The translations under genes were made by a program, and so were the position numbers. From the NCBI RefSeq assembly GCF_029836165.1, contig NZ_JAOEBG010000020.1, positions 56,551-120,550 of the forward strand: a DNA stretch of 64,000 nucleotides. The letters are read 5' to 3'. The stretch is from Pseudomonas sp. GD04091 (GTDB lineage: Bacteria > Pseudomonadota > Gammaproteobacteria > Pseudomonadales > Pseudomonadaceae). This document shows, piece after piece, positions 19,075-28,092 of this stretch. The stretch's first letter is position 1. Each line of letters opens with the position of its first letter. Under the pieces are notes generated by a model. It saw only the letters and a list, made by a program, of their open reading frames with translations, made no database searches and had not been told where the DNA came from.

Positions 19075-19805
19075 GCGCCTCTCATGGCTTCGCACGATCC
19101 GTGTGGGAGCGGCCTTGCGTCGCGAAAGGGCCGCGAAGCGGCGCCTGGATTTCGACAACGCTGCTTGGATGGCTGGGGCCGCTACGCGGCCCTTTCGCGA
19201 CGCAAGGCCGCTCCCACAGGGCCCTGATAACCATCGTCCTGCTGCTCATCAGCCCCCTGGCCCAGGCCTTCACCCTCGACGACCTGCAAAAACAGCTCAG
19301 CGAACCGGCGGTGGTCAAGGGCCCGTTCATCCAGGAGAAGCACCTGCGCGCCCTGCCCCAGCCGTTGCTGAGCAAAGGCCGCTTCGTCCTGGCCCGCGAC
19401 CACGGCCTGCTCTGGCTGCTGGAAACCCCACTGCGCCAGGACTACCGCATCGACGCCAGCGGTATCGCCCGCCGCGACCCGAGCGGCTGGCAGACCCTGC
19501 CCAGCCACAGTGCCGGCGCCCAGCAGAACCGCCTGTTCTTCGCCGTGCTGCAAGGTGACAGCAGCGGCCTGCAACGCGACTTCGAGCTGAGTCTCAGTGG
19601 CGATGCCACGCACTGGCAATTGCGCCTGACGCCCCGTTCGCTGCTGCTCAGGCAGGTCTTCGCGCGCATCGACATCAGCGGCGGACGCTTCGTCGAACGC
19701 ATCGAACTGAGTGAAACCCAGGGCGACAGCACCGTGCTGCGCCTGCCCGAAAGCAGCGGCGCCCCTGCCCTGAGCGATGCGGAGCGCAGCGACTTTGCCG
19801 ACTGA
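19071..19805 (+). CDS. LolA-like lipoprotein/lipid carrier with a REP pair inside its 5' coding region
   Basis: Periplasmic LolA-type carrier expected to help move the APE lipid across the periplasm. The mature part (from about residue 65, after LLLISPLAQA) is LolA-like: FTLDDLQKQL, then a beta-rich region to residue 244. The first ~50 codons are unusual: 19103-19219 is a REP pair read through in frame. It displaces a normal-looking signal peptide (about residues 49-64) away from the N-terminus. Without the insert, the ATG at 19071 (ATGA overlap) would lead directly into the signal peptide. Either an internal start is used or the protein carries a REP-encoded extension and may be poorly exported. 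Confidence 0.8.
   Translation: MSASHGFARSVWERPCVAKGPRSGAWISTTLLGWLGPLRGPFATQGRSHRALITIVLLLISPLAQAFTLDDLQKQLSEPAVVKGPFIQEKHLRALPQPLLSKGRFVLARDHGLLWLLETPLRQDYRIDASGIARRDPSGWQTLPSHSAGAQQNRLFFAVLQGDSSGLQRDFELSLSGDATHWQLRLTPRSLLLRQVFARIDISGGRFVERIELSETQGDSTVLRLPESSGAPALSDAERSDFAD
19103..19219. repeat. Paired REP element inside a coding region
   Basis: Near-perfect inverted copies of GTGGGAGCGGCCTTGCGTCG, facing each other around a ~45-base centre. It keeps the surrounding frame open and encodes Trp/Arg/Gly-rich sequence, unlike a normal leader. Confidence 0.9.
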
Positions 19806-22116
19806 ACGCCTGTTGCCACGCCTGTTCCTCGCCCTGCTGCTGGTGATGCTCGCTGTCGCCGGCTGGCAATGGCACCGAGGAGCGCCGCTGTCGGCCGACC
19901 TGATGACGCTGGTCCCCGGCGCCACCCATGATCCGCTGGTGGAGCGCGCCGAGCAGCGCATGCAGGAGCCGCTCAACCGCGAGCTCCTGGTACTGGTCGG
20001 CCACGCCGATCGCCAGCAGGCATTGGCGCTGGCCGAGCGACTGGCCGGGCAGTGGCAGGCCAGCGGCCTGTTCGAAAAGGTGCAATGGAGCCTGCAGACC
20101 GACCTCGCGGCCGTGCGCGAACAGTTGCTCCGGGGACGCCTGGCGATGCTCTCGGCCGTGGATCGCCAGCAACTGCGCGAACACCCCGATGCCTTCGTCG
20201 AGCAACGTGTGCAAAGCCTGTTCGACCCCTTCGCCGGCCTCAGCCTGGTGCCCAGCCAGGACGACTGGCTGGGCCTGACCGGGCGTATCCAGAACAGCCA
20301 GCCAAAGCCTGCCAACGTCACCCTGGACACCGCCAGCGGGGCCCTGGTCGCCGAGGCTGACGGTCGCCATTGGGTACTGGTGCGCGCCCGCACCCTGGGC
20401 AATGCCTTCGATATGCACCTGCCGCTGCAAGTGGCCGGGCTGCTGGCCGACGCCCGCGCCCAGGCCGACCGACAGGATGCGCGGCTGCTGGCCGCCAGCG
20501 GCCTGTTGCATGCCGCCGCCGGCCAGCGGCAGGCCAGCCGCGAGATCACCTGGGTCGGCGGTGGCGCCACCCTCGGCATCCTCCTGCTGTTGCTGCTGGC
20601 TTTCCGTCGCTGGCGCGTGCTGCTGGCCTTCGTCCCGGTTCTGGTAGGCATGCTGTTCGGCTCGGTGGTGTGCGTGGCGCTGTTCGGCCAGATGCACGTG
20701 ATGACCCTGGTGCTGGGCTCCAGCCTGATCGGCGTGGCCGTGGACTATCCCCTGCACTATCTGTCGAAAAGCTGGAGCCTGCGTCCCTGGCGCAGCTGGC
20801 CCGCGGTGCGCCTGACCCTGCCGGGCATGAGCCTGAGCCTGGCCACCAGCTGCATCGGCTACCTGGCACTGGCCTTCACGCCGTTCCCGGCCCTGACCCA
20901 GATCGCCGCCTTCTCTGCCGCCGGCCTGGTCGGCGCCTACCTGAGCGCGGTATGCCTGCTGCCGGCGTTGCTCGGCGGTGTCGAGCTGCGCCCGGCGCAA
21001 TGGCCGCTGGGTGTCGCCGAAACGCTCACCGGCTGGCGCGAGCGCCTGCTGCGCAAGGTACCCAGTAGTGCGCTGCTGGCGCTGGTGCTGGCGTTCTGCG
21101 CGCTGGGCCTGTGGCGCCTCGATACCCACAACGACATCCGCCAGTGGGTCGGCAGCCCGCCCCAGTTGCTCGAAGAGGCACAGGCCGTGGCGCGCATCAC
21201 CGGTTACCAGCCCACCAGCCAGTTCTTCCTGGTGCGCGGCGCCGACCAGCAGCAGTTGCTCGAGCGCCTGCAGGCCTTGTCGGTCAAGCTCGGCGAGCTG
21301 GTCGACCTGGACAAGCTCAAGGGCTACATGAGCCTCGGACAGCTGGTCGCCAGCCCGGCGGAACAGACCGCGACGCGCCTGGCGCTGGCCAGCCTGCCCG
21401 ACCACTGGCAAGCGCTGGTGGACCTGGGTGTACCACGGGCCGCGCTGGACGACGAACTGACGCGACTGGGCGCGCTGCCCACGCAGACCATCGACCAGGT
21501 GCTGGCCGGCCCGCTGGGGGAAGCCTGGCGGCCTCTGTGGCTTGGCCAGGACGGCAGCGGCGTGGCGGCTATCGTCAGCCTGCAAGGCCAGGCCGATGCG
21601 GCGTTGCTGCGCCTGCAGGTCGGCGATCTGGCGGGCGTCCAGCTGGTGGATCGTCTCGGCGAGCTGAACCAGCTGTTCGCCGCCACCCAGCTCAGCGCCG
21701 CCGAGCTCAAGCTGCTGTCCTGCGCGTTGATCCTGGTGCTGCTGGTGCTGCCGTTCGGCCTGACCGGCGCACTGCGCATCGTCGCCCTGCCGCTGCTGGC
21801 GGCATTGTGCAGCCTGGCGAGCCTGGGCTGGCTCGGCCAACCGCTGACGCTGTTCAGCCTGTTCGGCCTGCTGTTGGTCACCGCCATCAGCGTCGACTAC
21901 GCGATCCTCATGCACGAACGCATCGGCGGCGCCGCCGTCAGCCTGCTCGGCACCTTGCTCGCCGCCCTCACCACCTGGCTGTCGTTCGGCCTGCTGGCAC
22001 TTTCCAGCACCCCGGCGGTGAGCAACTTCGGCCTGGCGGTGAGTCTGGGCCTGGCTTTCAGCTTCCTGCTGGCCCCCTGGGCCGCCCCCCGCGATGGAGC
22101 GCGCACGCAACCATGA
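19777..22116 (+). CDS. APE exporter of the MMPL/RND superfamily
   Basis: 779-residue inner-membrane transporter. It shows the duplicated RND layout: membrane segment 1 (about residues 12-32), a large periplasmic loop, a membrane bundle (about 265-420), a second loop, and a second bundle (about 640-770). It is predicted to flip or extract the aryl-polyene lipid, working with the LolA-like carrier before it and the lipoprotein further down. The start at 19777 overlaps the LolA-like gene by 29 bases; a TTG at 19795 is an alternative. Confidence 0.88.
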   Translation: MRSAATLPTERLLPRLFLALLLVMLAVAGWQWHRGAPLSADLMTLVPGATHDPLVERAEQRMQEPLNRELLVLVGHADRQQALALAERLAGQWQASGLFEKVQWSLQTDLAAVREQLLRGRLAMLSAVDRQQLREHPDAFVEQRVQSLFDPFAGLSLVPSQDDWLGLTGRIQNSQPKPANVTLDTASGALVAEADGRHWVLVRARTLGNAFDMHLPLQVAGLLADARAQADRQDARLLAASGLLHAAAGQRQASREITWVGGGATLGILLLLLLAFRRWRVLLAFVPVLVGMLFGSVVCVALFGQMHVMTLVLGSSLIGVAVDYPLHYLSKSWSLRPWRSWPAVRLTLPGMSLSLATSCIGYLALAFTPFPALTQIAAFSAAGLVGAYLSAVCLLPALLGGVELRPAQWPLGVAETLTGWRERLLRKVPSSALLALVLAFCALGLWRLDTHNDIRQWVGSPPQLLEEAQAVARITGYQPTSQFFLVRGADQQQLLERLQALSVKLGELVDLDKLKGYMSLGQLVASPAEQTATRLALASLPDHWQALVDLGVPRAALDDELTRLGALPTQTIDQVLAGPLGEAWRPLWLGQDGSGVAAIVSLQGQADAALLRLQVGDLAGVQLVDRLGELNQLFAATQLSAAELKLLSCALILVLLVLPFGLTGALRIVALPLLAALCSLASLGWLGQPLTLFSLFGLLLVTAISVDYAILMHERIGGAAVSLLGTLLAALTTWLSFGLLALSSTPAVSNFGLAVSLGLAFSFLLAPWAAPRDGARTQP

Positions 22117-23270
22117 CCGTCCTGTTGTTCTGGGCCCTGGCCCTGTCGCTGTATGCGCTGGCCAGCACCCTGGGCAAGCGCCTGGGGCTGATCCCGATCG
22201 TCAGCCAGCTGTTGCTGGCGACCCTGGTGCTGCCGGTGGTCATGCTCCTGTGGGTCGAGCCGCACTGGCAGGTCGATGGCGCCGCGCTGGTGGCCCCGGC
22301 CTGGCTGAAGGCCCTCTACGGCTGCAGCTTCGCCCTGCTGCTGGGGCATATCCTCACCGACGTCGTGGAGCTGCGCCCCGACCGCGAGGCGCTGAAGCTC
22401 GCGGTACCCAGCTTCCTGGTACCGTTCGCCTGCGGGCTCGGTTGCGCAGTGTGGCTGCTCGACCAGGGCGGGGTGACCGCGCTGGCCCTGGGCCTGGTGT
22501 TCGCCATCACCGCGATCCCGGTGCTGTACCTGTACCTGCGCGCCATCGACTACCCTCCCGCGGCCAGCCGTCGCCTGCTGCAAGCCGCGATCCTGATCGA
22601 CCTGGTGTGCTGGCTGCTGCTGGGGCTTGGCCAGGGCACCCTGCAGCCGGGCAGCCTGGTCCTGCCGCTGCTGGCGGCGCTGCTGCCGCTGCCACTGCAC
22701 GCCCTCGGCCTGCGCGCGCCCAAGGCCTATGGCCTGCTGTTCCTGTTGCTGCTGTTCGGCGCCGAGCACTACCGACTCAACGCCCTGATCTTCGGTATCG
22801 GCTACCTGGGTTGCCTGGCATGGCTCGAGGTGCCGGTGCGCCTGCCACTGTCCGCGGCCTGGAGCCGCCGCCTGCAACAGGGTTTCGCGGTCCCGCTGAT
22901 CCTTACCTACGGCGTGGTGCAGATTGACGTGCACCACGCGTTGCAGGGCTTCGACGGCTGGCAGTTGGCGGCGCTGCTGGCACTGCCGATCCTCAGCAAG
23001 CTGCTCGGCAACTGGCTCGGCCTGAGTTGGGCGACGCCCTCGTTCGCCGGTGCCAGCATGTGGCGCGAAAGCCTGTTGCTGAACATCCGCGGCCTCAGCG
23101 AGATCGTCTTCCTCAACCTGCTGCTGTCCCAGCAACTGATCAGCCCGGCGCTGTACTTCGCGCTGATGCTGATGAGCCTGGTCGCCACCCTGATGCCCGC
23201 GCTGGCGGGCCTGCACCGTCTACCCCTTACTTCTGTTTCCCCGGCAAGGAGGCCTCATGCCGAACACTGA
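22113..23270 (+). CDS. CPA2/Kef-like cation-proton antiporter-like membrane protein
   Basis: 385 residues, almost entirely hydrophobic with about 11-12 segments. The layout resembles Na+/H+ exchanger (CPA2) proteins: FAITAIPVLYLYL corresponds to the unwound helix, and AAILIDLVCW to the ion-binding helix with a single Asp. The RCK/TrkA-N domain of Kef proteins is missing. It starts with ATGA overlap to the MMPL gene, so it belongs to the operon. Its purpose is unknown; driving or balancing export is a guess. Confidence 0.75.
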   Translation: MTVLLFWALALSLYALASTLGKRLGLIPIVSQLLLATLVLPVVMLLWVEPHWQVDGAALVAPAWLKALYGCSFALLLGHILTDVVELRPDREALKLAVPSFLVPFACGLGCAVWLLDQGGVTALALGLVFAITAIPVLYLYLRAIDYPPAASRRLLQAAILIDLVCWLLLGLGQGTLQPGSLVLPLLAALLPLPLHALGLRAPKAYGLLFLLLLFGAEHYRLNALIFGIGYLGCLAWLEVPVRLPLSAAWSRRLQQGFAVPLILTYGVVQIDVHHALQGFDGWQLAALLALPILSKLLGNWLGLSWATPSFAGASMWRESLLLNIRGLSEIVFLNLLLSQQLISPALYFALMLMSLVATLMPALAGLHRLPLTSVSPARRPHAEH

Positions 23271-24504
23271 ACTGCAACAACGCCAGGTCCTGGTGATCGG
23301 TGCCGGCCCGTCCGGCGCCATCGCCGCCGCGCTGCTCAAGCGCCACGGCCATGACGTGCTGATCATCGAACGCCAGCGTTTCCCGCGCTTCTCCATCGGC
23401 GAGAGCCTGCTGTCGCACTGCCTCGACTTCGTCGAAGAAGCCGGCATGCTCGAAGCCCTGCAGGCCGCGGGTTTCCAGCACAAGAACGGCGCGGCCTTCG
23501 CCTGGGGCGATGAATACACGCACTTCGACTTCGGCCAGACCTTCACCCAGGGCAAGCCGAGCACCTTCCAGGTGCAGCGCGCACGCTTCGACCAGTTGCT
23601 GGCCGACCAGGCCGAGGCGCAGGGCGTGGAGATCCGCTACGAGCAGGAAATCGTCAGCGCCGACATGAGTGGCGCGCAACCCCACGTGCGCGTGCGCCGC
23701 GCGGATGGCAGCGAGTACCAGGTCCAGGCCACCTTCGTGCTCGACGCCAGTGGCTATGGTCGGGTGCTGCCGCGCCTGCTCGACCTGGAGGCACCGTCGA
23801 ACTTCCCGGTGCGCCAGGCGGTGTTCACCCATGTCGAGGACCGCATCGACCACCCCGGCTTCGATCGCGACAAGATTCTCATCACCACCCACCCCGAGCA
23901 CCGCGACATCTGGTTCTGGACCATCCCCTTCAGCGATGGCCGCACTTCGCTGGGCGTGGTCGCCGCGGCCGAGCGCTTCGCCGACGCGCCATCCGACCTG
24001 GACCAGTGCCTGAAGCACTTCGTGGCGCAGACCCCGAGCCTGTCCAAGGTCCTGGTCAACGCGGTGTGGGACACCCCGGCGCGCACCATCGGCGGCTACT
24101 CGGCCAACGTCAAGCGCCTGCATGGCAAAGGCTTCGCCCTGCTGGGCAACGCCGCCGAGTTCCTCGACCCGGTGTTCTCCTCGGGCGTGACCATCGCCAT
24201 GCGCTCGGCCAGCATGGCCGCCGGCCTGCTGCACCGCCAGCTGCAGGGCGAGACGGTGGACTGGCAGACCGAGTTCGCCGACCCGCTCAAGCGCGGCGTC
24301 GACACGTTCCGGGTGTATGTGGAGGGCTGGTACGACGGCGGCTTCCAGGACGTGATCTACCATCCCGGCAGCTCGCCGGAGATCCGCGCCATGATCAGTT
24401 CGATCCTCGCCGGCTACGCCTGGGACACCCGCAACCCGTTCGTCGCCGAGCCCCGGCGACGCCTGCGCACCCTGGCCGAACTGTGCGCGAGGGAACCGGC
24501 ATGA
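23257..24504 (+). CDS. Flavin-dependent halogenase-like oxidoreductase in the APE operon
   Basis: 415 residues. The FAD-binding GAGPSG (15-20) is followed by features of flavin-dependent halogenases: GESLLSH near 48, a Lys at residue 76 in the position of the catalytic halogenase Lys, WFWTIP (219-224, matching WxWxIP), and FLDPVFSSG (302-310, matching FxxPxxSxG). It therefore resembles phenol/pyrrole-type halogenases more than simple monooxygenases. Halogenation of the aryl head group is plausible, since xanthomonadins are brominated APEs. A plain oxidoreductase with vestigial motifs is possible. It overlaps the antiporter-like gene by 14 bases and the methyltransferase by 4. Confidence 0.8.
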   Translation: MPNTELQQRQVLVIGAGPSGAIAAALLKRHGHDVLIIERQRFPRFSIGESLLSHCLDFVEEAGMLEALQAAGFQHKNGAAFAWGDEYTHFDFGQTFTQGKPSTFQVQRARFDQLLADQAEAQGVEIRYEQEIVSADMSGAQPHVRVRRADGSEYQVQATFVLDASGYGRVLPRLLDLEAPSNFPVRQAVFTHVEDRIDHPGFDRDKILITTHPEHRDIWFWTIPFSDGRTSLGVVAAAERFADAPSDLDQCLKHFVAQTPSLSKVLVNAVWDTPARTIGGYSANVKRLHGKGFALLGNAAEFLDPVFSSGVTIAMRSASMAAGLLHRQLQGETVDWQTEFADPLKRGVDTFRVYVEGWYDGGFQDVIYHPGSSPEIRAMISSILAGYAWDTRNPFVAEPRRRLRTLAELCAREPA

Positions 24505-25232
24505 GCCAGCAGCCCTACCTCAGCGAGACCTACGTCGAGGAAACCCGCATCGGCTTCCGCTTCCTCAGCAGCCACACCTGGCAGCACCACGTGCTGCGCG
24601 TGGCCATCGACGACCTGCGCCGCCTGTTCGACGGCGAACCGCCCCAGGCCCCAGTGCTGCTCGATGCCGGCTGCGGCCAGGGCAAGTCGTTCAAGCACCT
24701 GCACCAGGTGTTCGCCCCGGCGCGCCTGCTCGGCACCGATGCCGACCCGCACAGCCTCGACCTCAGCGCCGCCGAAGCCGGGCGCCTGGGCATCGAGGTG
24801 GAGCTGCGCGGCAGCGACTGCGCCCAGCTGCCCTACCCGGACGCCAGCGTCGACCTTCTGTTCTGCCACCAGACCTTCCACCACCTGGTCGAGCAGGAGA
24901 AGGCCCTGGCCGAGTTCCATCGCGTGCTCAAGCCCGGCGGCTACCTGCTGTTCGCCGAGTCCACCGAGGCCTACATCGACACCTGGGTGATCCGCTGGTT
25001 CTTCCGCCACCCCATGCATGTGCAGAAAAGCGCCGAAGGCTACCTGCGGATGCTCCGCGAGCAAGGCTTCGTGTTCGGCCCGCAGAACGTGTCTTACCCC
25101 TACCTGTGGTGGAGCCGGGCCAAGGACTTCGGCCTGCTCGAACGCCTCGGCCTGCGCAAGCCGCCACCCGTGGGCCAGCGTGAGGAGACGCTGGTCAACG
25201 TGGTGGCGCGCAAACCCCTGGAGCCTGCATGA
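24501..25232 (+). CDS. SAM-dependent methyltransferase of the APE cluster
   Basis: 243-residue class I methyltransferase. Motif I is LLDAGCGQGKSF (~53-64) and the acidic motif II is GTDADPHSLD. The PYPDASVDLLFCHQTFHHL stretch is typical of UbiE/COQ5-type small-molecule methyltransferases. It probably methylates the phenolic or aromatic head group. It has 4-base overlaps with both neighbours. Confidence 0.87.
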   Translation: MSQQPYLSETYVEETRIGFRFLSSHTWQHHVLRVAIDDLRRLFDGEPPQAPVLLDAGCGQGKSFKHLHQVFAPARLLGTDADPHSLDLSAAEAGRLGIEVELRGSDCAQLPYPDASVDLLFCHQTFHHLVEQEKALAEFHRVLKPGGYLLFAESTEAYIDTWVIRWFFRHPMHVQKSAEGYLRMLREQGFVFGPQNVSYPYLWWSRAKDFGLLERLGLRKPPPVGQREETLVNVVARKPLEPA

Positions 25233-25714
25233 AAGCGCTATTGGCGATGGCCCTGTGCCTGCTGCTCGGCGCCTGCGCCGCCCATGCGCCGCTGCCCACG
25301 CAACTGCCGGCGCTGACGCTGCCACAGCAGTTGCATGTGGCCCGCGAGCAGGCCGGGCAACGCCAGGACTGGCTGCTGGTGATCCAGCGTGAAGAGGGCC
25401 GCCTGCGCTGGTCGCTGCTGGACCCGCTGGGCATCCCCCAGGCCCGTCAGCTGCTCGATGGCCAACGCTGGCAGGCCGACGGCCTGCTGCCACCCAACCC
25501 CGAGGCCCGGGAACTGTTCGCCGCCACATTGTTCGCCCTGACCCCGGCCGGCCAACTGCCGCTGCTGTATCCGCAGGCCCGCCAGCAAGGCGATCGGCGC
25601 TGGCTCGACGACCGCTGGCAGGTCACCTATCGGGCCGTCGACCGCTTCGACTTGAACCTGGGCCAGGGCCTGCGTTATGTAGTCGACCCACTGCCCAGCG
25701 AGACCGCGCCATGA
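25229..25714 (+). CDS. APE cluster lipoprotein (DUF3261-like)
   Basis: 161-residue secreted lipoprotein: Lys-containing hydrophobic signal followed by the lipobox LLGAC with the lipidated Cys at residue 16. The residue after it is Ala, which favours outer-membrane sorting. A LolB-like role as acceptor for the LolA-like carrier in this operon would make sense but is inferred. Confidence 0.82.
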   Translation: MKALLAMALCLLLGACAAHAPLPTQLPALTLPQQLHVAREQAGQRQDWLLVIQREEGRLRWSLLDPLGIPQARQLLDGQRWQADGLLPPNPEARELFAATLFALTPAGQLPLLYPQARQQGDRRWLDDRWQVTYRAVDRFDLNLGQGLRYVVDPLPSETAP

Positions 25715-26904
25715 CCGCCTACCTCAATGCCCTGGGCCTGGTCTGCGCCCTTGGTCGCAGCCAGGCCGAAGTGGCTGCCCGCCTGTTCGCCGGCGACTGC
25801 TCCGGCATGCGGCACCAGGATGGCTGGATCCCCGGACGCCGCCCCCCGGTCGGCGCGGTGAGCGGCGAGCTGCCGGCATTGCCCTTGCCCGACCGGCACA
25901 GTCGCAACAACCAGCTGCTGTACAGCGCCGCCCTGCAGATCGAGCCGGCCATTCGCCAGGCCATCGCCGAGCATGGCCCGCAACGCATCGCGGTGATTCT
26001 CGGCACCAGCACGTCCGGGATCGCCGAAGCCAGCGAGGGCATCGCCCACTACCTGCAGGCCGGACACTTCCCCGACCACTACCGCTATGACCAGCAGGAA
26101 CTGAGCGCGCCGGCCAATTTCCTCGCCGACTGGCTGCAACTGAGCGGCCCGGCCTATGTGATTTCCACCGCCTGCACCTCCAGCGGGCGGGCCCTGCTCA
26201 GCGCCCGTCGCCTGCTGGAGCAAGGCCTGTGCGACGCCGTGCTGTGCGGCGGCGTGGACAGCCTGTGCGGCCTGACCCTCAACGGCTTCAGCGCCCTGGA
26301 GGCGGTGAGCGAGCAACGCTGCAACCCGTTCTCGGTCAATCGCGACGGTATCAACATCGGTGAAGCCGCGGCGCTGTTCCTGATGACCCGCGAGCGCAAC
26401 CGCGAAGGCCCTTGCATCGCCCTCCTCGGTGCCGGCGCCAGCTCCGACGCGCACCATATCTCCGCGCCGGACCCGACCGGTGCCGGCGCCTTGCAGTGCA
26501 TGGGCAAAGCACTGGACAATGCCGGCCTTGCGCCGGCGCAGATCGACTACCTGAACCTGCACGGCACCGCCACGGCGCACAACGACGCCATGGAAAGCCT
26601 GGCCGTGCACAGCCTGTTCGGCGGCGCCCTGCCTTGCTCGTCGAGCAAGCCACTGACCGGCCACACCCTCGGCGCCGCCGGTGCCCTGGAAGCGGCCTTC
26701 TGCTGGCTGAGCCTGAGCGAGCACAACCGGCAAGGCCTGCTGCCACCGCACGTGTGGGACGGCCAGCGGGATCCGCTGCTGCCAGGCCTGGCACTGGTCG
26801 ACGGCAGTCAGCGCCTGGACGCCCGGCGACCACGTCGATTGATGAGCAACTCGTTCGCCTTCGGCGGCAACAACGTCAGCCTGATTCTCGGAGACACCCC
26901 ATGA
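25711..26904 (+). CDS. apeO: APE beta-ketoacyl-ACP synthase (FabF-type, ApeO-like)
   Basis: 397-residue ketosynthase with a complete catalytic set: Cys155 (STACTSSG), His284 (LHGTATAHND) and His318 (LTGHTLGAAG). It condenses malonyl-ACP with the growing chain. By analogy with characterised APE systems it should pair with the chain-length-factor-like subunit at 11236. 4-base overlaps on both sides place it in the operon. Confidence 0.92.
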   Translation: MTAYLNALGLVCALGRSQAEVAARLFAGDCSGMRHQDGWIPGRRPPVGAVSGELPALPLPDRHSRNNQLLYSAALQIEPAIRQAIAEHGPQRIAVILGTSTSGIAEASEGIAHYLQAGHFPDHYRYDQQELSAPANFLADWLQLSGPAYVISTACTSSGRALLSARRLLEQGLCDAVLCGGVDSLCGLTLNGFSALEAVSEQRCNPFSVNRDGINIGEAAALFLMTRERNREGPCIALLGAGASSDAHHISAPDPTGAGALQCMGKALDNAGLAPAQIDYLNLHGTATAHNDAMESLAVHSLFGGALPCSSSKPLTGHTLGAAGALEAAFCWLSLSEHNRQGLLPPHVWDGQRDPLLPGLALVDGSQRLDARRPRRLMSNSFAFGGNNVSLILGDTP

Positions 26905-27371
26905 TTTCCTGGCCTTTGGCCGAACTGCTGCCCCACGCCGGCGACATGATCCTGATCGACCGGATCGACAGCTGCGAGGAGGAGCAGATCCACACCCGCG
27001 CCACGGTGCGTCCTGGCGGCCTGTTCAATCGCGCCGACGGCAGCCTGCCGGCCTGGCTGGGCGTCGAGCTGATGGCCCAGAGCGTGGCCGCCTACGCCGG
27101 CTGCCGCGCCCGCCGCAGCGGCCAGCCCGTGGAGCTGGGATTTCTGCTGGGCACCCGCAAGTACGAATGCGATGTCGAGCATTTTCCGGTCGGCGCCGAA
27201 CTGCACATCCACGCCCTGCGCTCGCTCGAAGACGAGAACGGCATGGGCGTGTTCGAATGCCACCTGCGCGGCCCCGGCATCCACGCCAGCGCCCGCCTGA
27301 ATGTCTACCGCCCGCCACAAGTGGCCAGCTACCTGGCCGAAGCGGGCCCAGAGGAGTCCTCCCATGACTGA
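26901..27371 (+). CDS. apeP: APE 3-hydroxyacyl-ACP dehydratase (hotdog, ApeP-like)
   Basis: 156-residue hotdog-fold dehydratase. PHAGDMILIDRI at the N-terminus and WLGVELMAQSVAAYAG are the two conserved blocks; the His in the first is the likely base. It forms the double bonds in the polyene. It is a second dehydratase besides the domain fused to the ligase. It overlaps the KS and reductase genes. Confidence 0.9.
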   Translation: MISWPLAELLPHAGDMILIDRIDSCEEEQIHTRATVRPGGLFNRADGSLPAWLGVELMAQSVAAYAGCRARRSGQPVELGFLLGTRKYECDVEHFPVGAELHIHALRSLEDENGMGVFECHLRGPGIHASARLNVYRPPQVASYLAEAGPEESSHD

Positions 27372-28092
27372 CACCATCCTGGTCACCGGCTCGAGCCGGG
27401 GCATCGGCCGGGCCATTGCCCTGCGCCTGGCCCGCTCCGGTTACGACCTGGTGCTGCATTGCCGCAGCGGCCGCGCCGAGGCCGAAGCCGTGGCCGCCGA
27501 AGTCAGCGCGCTGGGCCGGCAGGCGCGGGTGCTGCAGTTCGACGTGGCCGACCGCGCCACCTGCCGGGCCATCCTCGAGGCCGATGTCGAAGCCCATGGC
27601 GCCTACTACGGCGTGGTGTGCAACGCCGGCCTGACCCGCGATGGCGCCTTCCCGGCGCTCACCGACGAGGACTGGGACCAGGTCCTGCGCACCAACCTCG
27701 ACGGCTTCTACAACGTGCTGCAGCCACTGACCATGCCGATGATCCGCCGCCGCGCGCCAGGGCGGATCGTCTGCATCACCTCGGTGTCGGGGCTGATCGG
27801 CAACCGTGGCCAGGTCAACTACAGCGCTTCGAAGGCAGGCCTGATCGGCGCCGCCAAGGCCCTGGCGATCGAGCTGGGCAAACGCCGCATCACGGTCAAC
27901 TGCGTGGCGCCCGGGCTGATCGACACCGCCATGCTCGACGAGCATGTGCCGGTCGACGAACTGCTGAAGATGATCCCGGCCGGGCGCATGGGCACGCCGG
28001 AAGAGGTGGCGGGCGCGGTGAACTTCCTGATGTCGCCCGAGGCGGCCTATATCACCCGCCAGGTGCTGGCGGTCAACGGAGGGCTGTGCTGA
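27364..28092 (+). CDS. apeQ: APE 3-ketoacyl-ACP reductase (FabG-type, ApeQ-like)
   Basis: 242-residue short-chain dehydrogenase using NADPH. The cofactor motif TGSSRGIG (8-15), the structural NAG motif and the catalytic set Ser140, Tyr153, Lys157 (YSASKAG) are all present. It reduces the 3-keto group before dehydration. It overlaps the dehydratase gene by 8 bases and shares one base with the next KS start. Confidence 0.93.
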   Translation: MTDTILVTGSSRGIGRAIALRLARSGYDLVLHCRSGRAEAEAVAAEVSALGRQARVLQFDVADRATCRAILEADVEAHGAYYGVVCNAGLTRDGAFPALTDEDWDQVLRTNLDGFYNVLQPLTMPMIRRRAPGRIVCITSVSGLIGNRGQVNYSASKAGLIGAAKALAIELGKRRITVNCVAPGLIDTAMLDEHVPVDELLKMIPAGRMGTPEEVAGAVNFLMSPEAAYITRQVLAVNGGLC

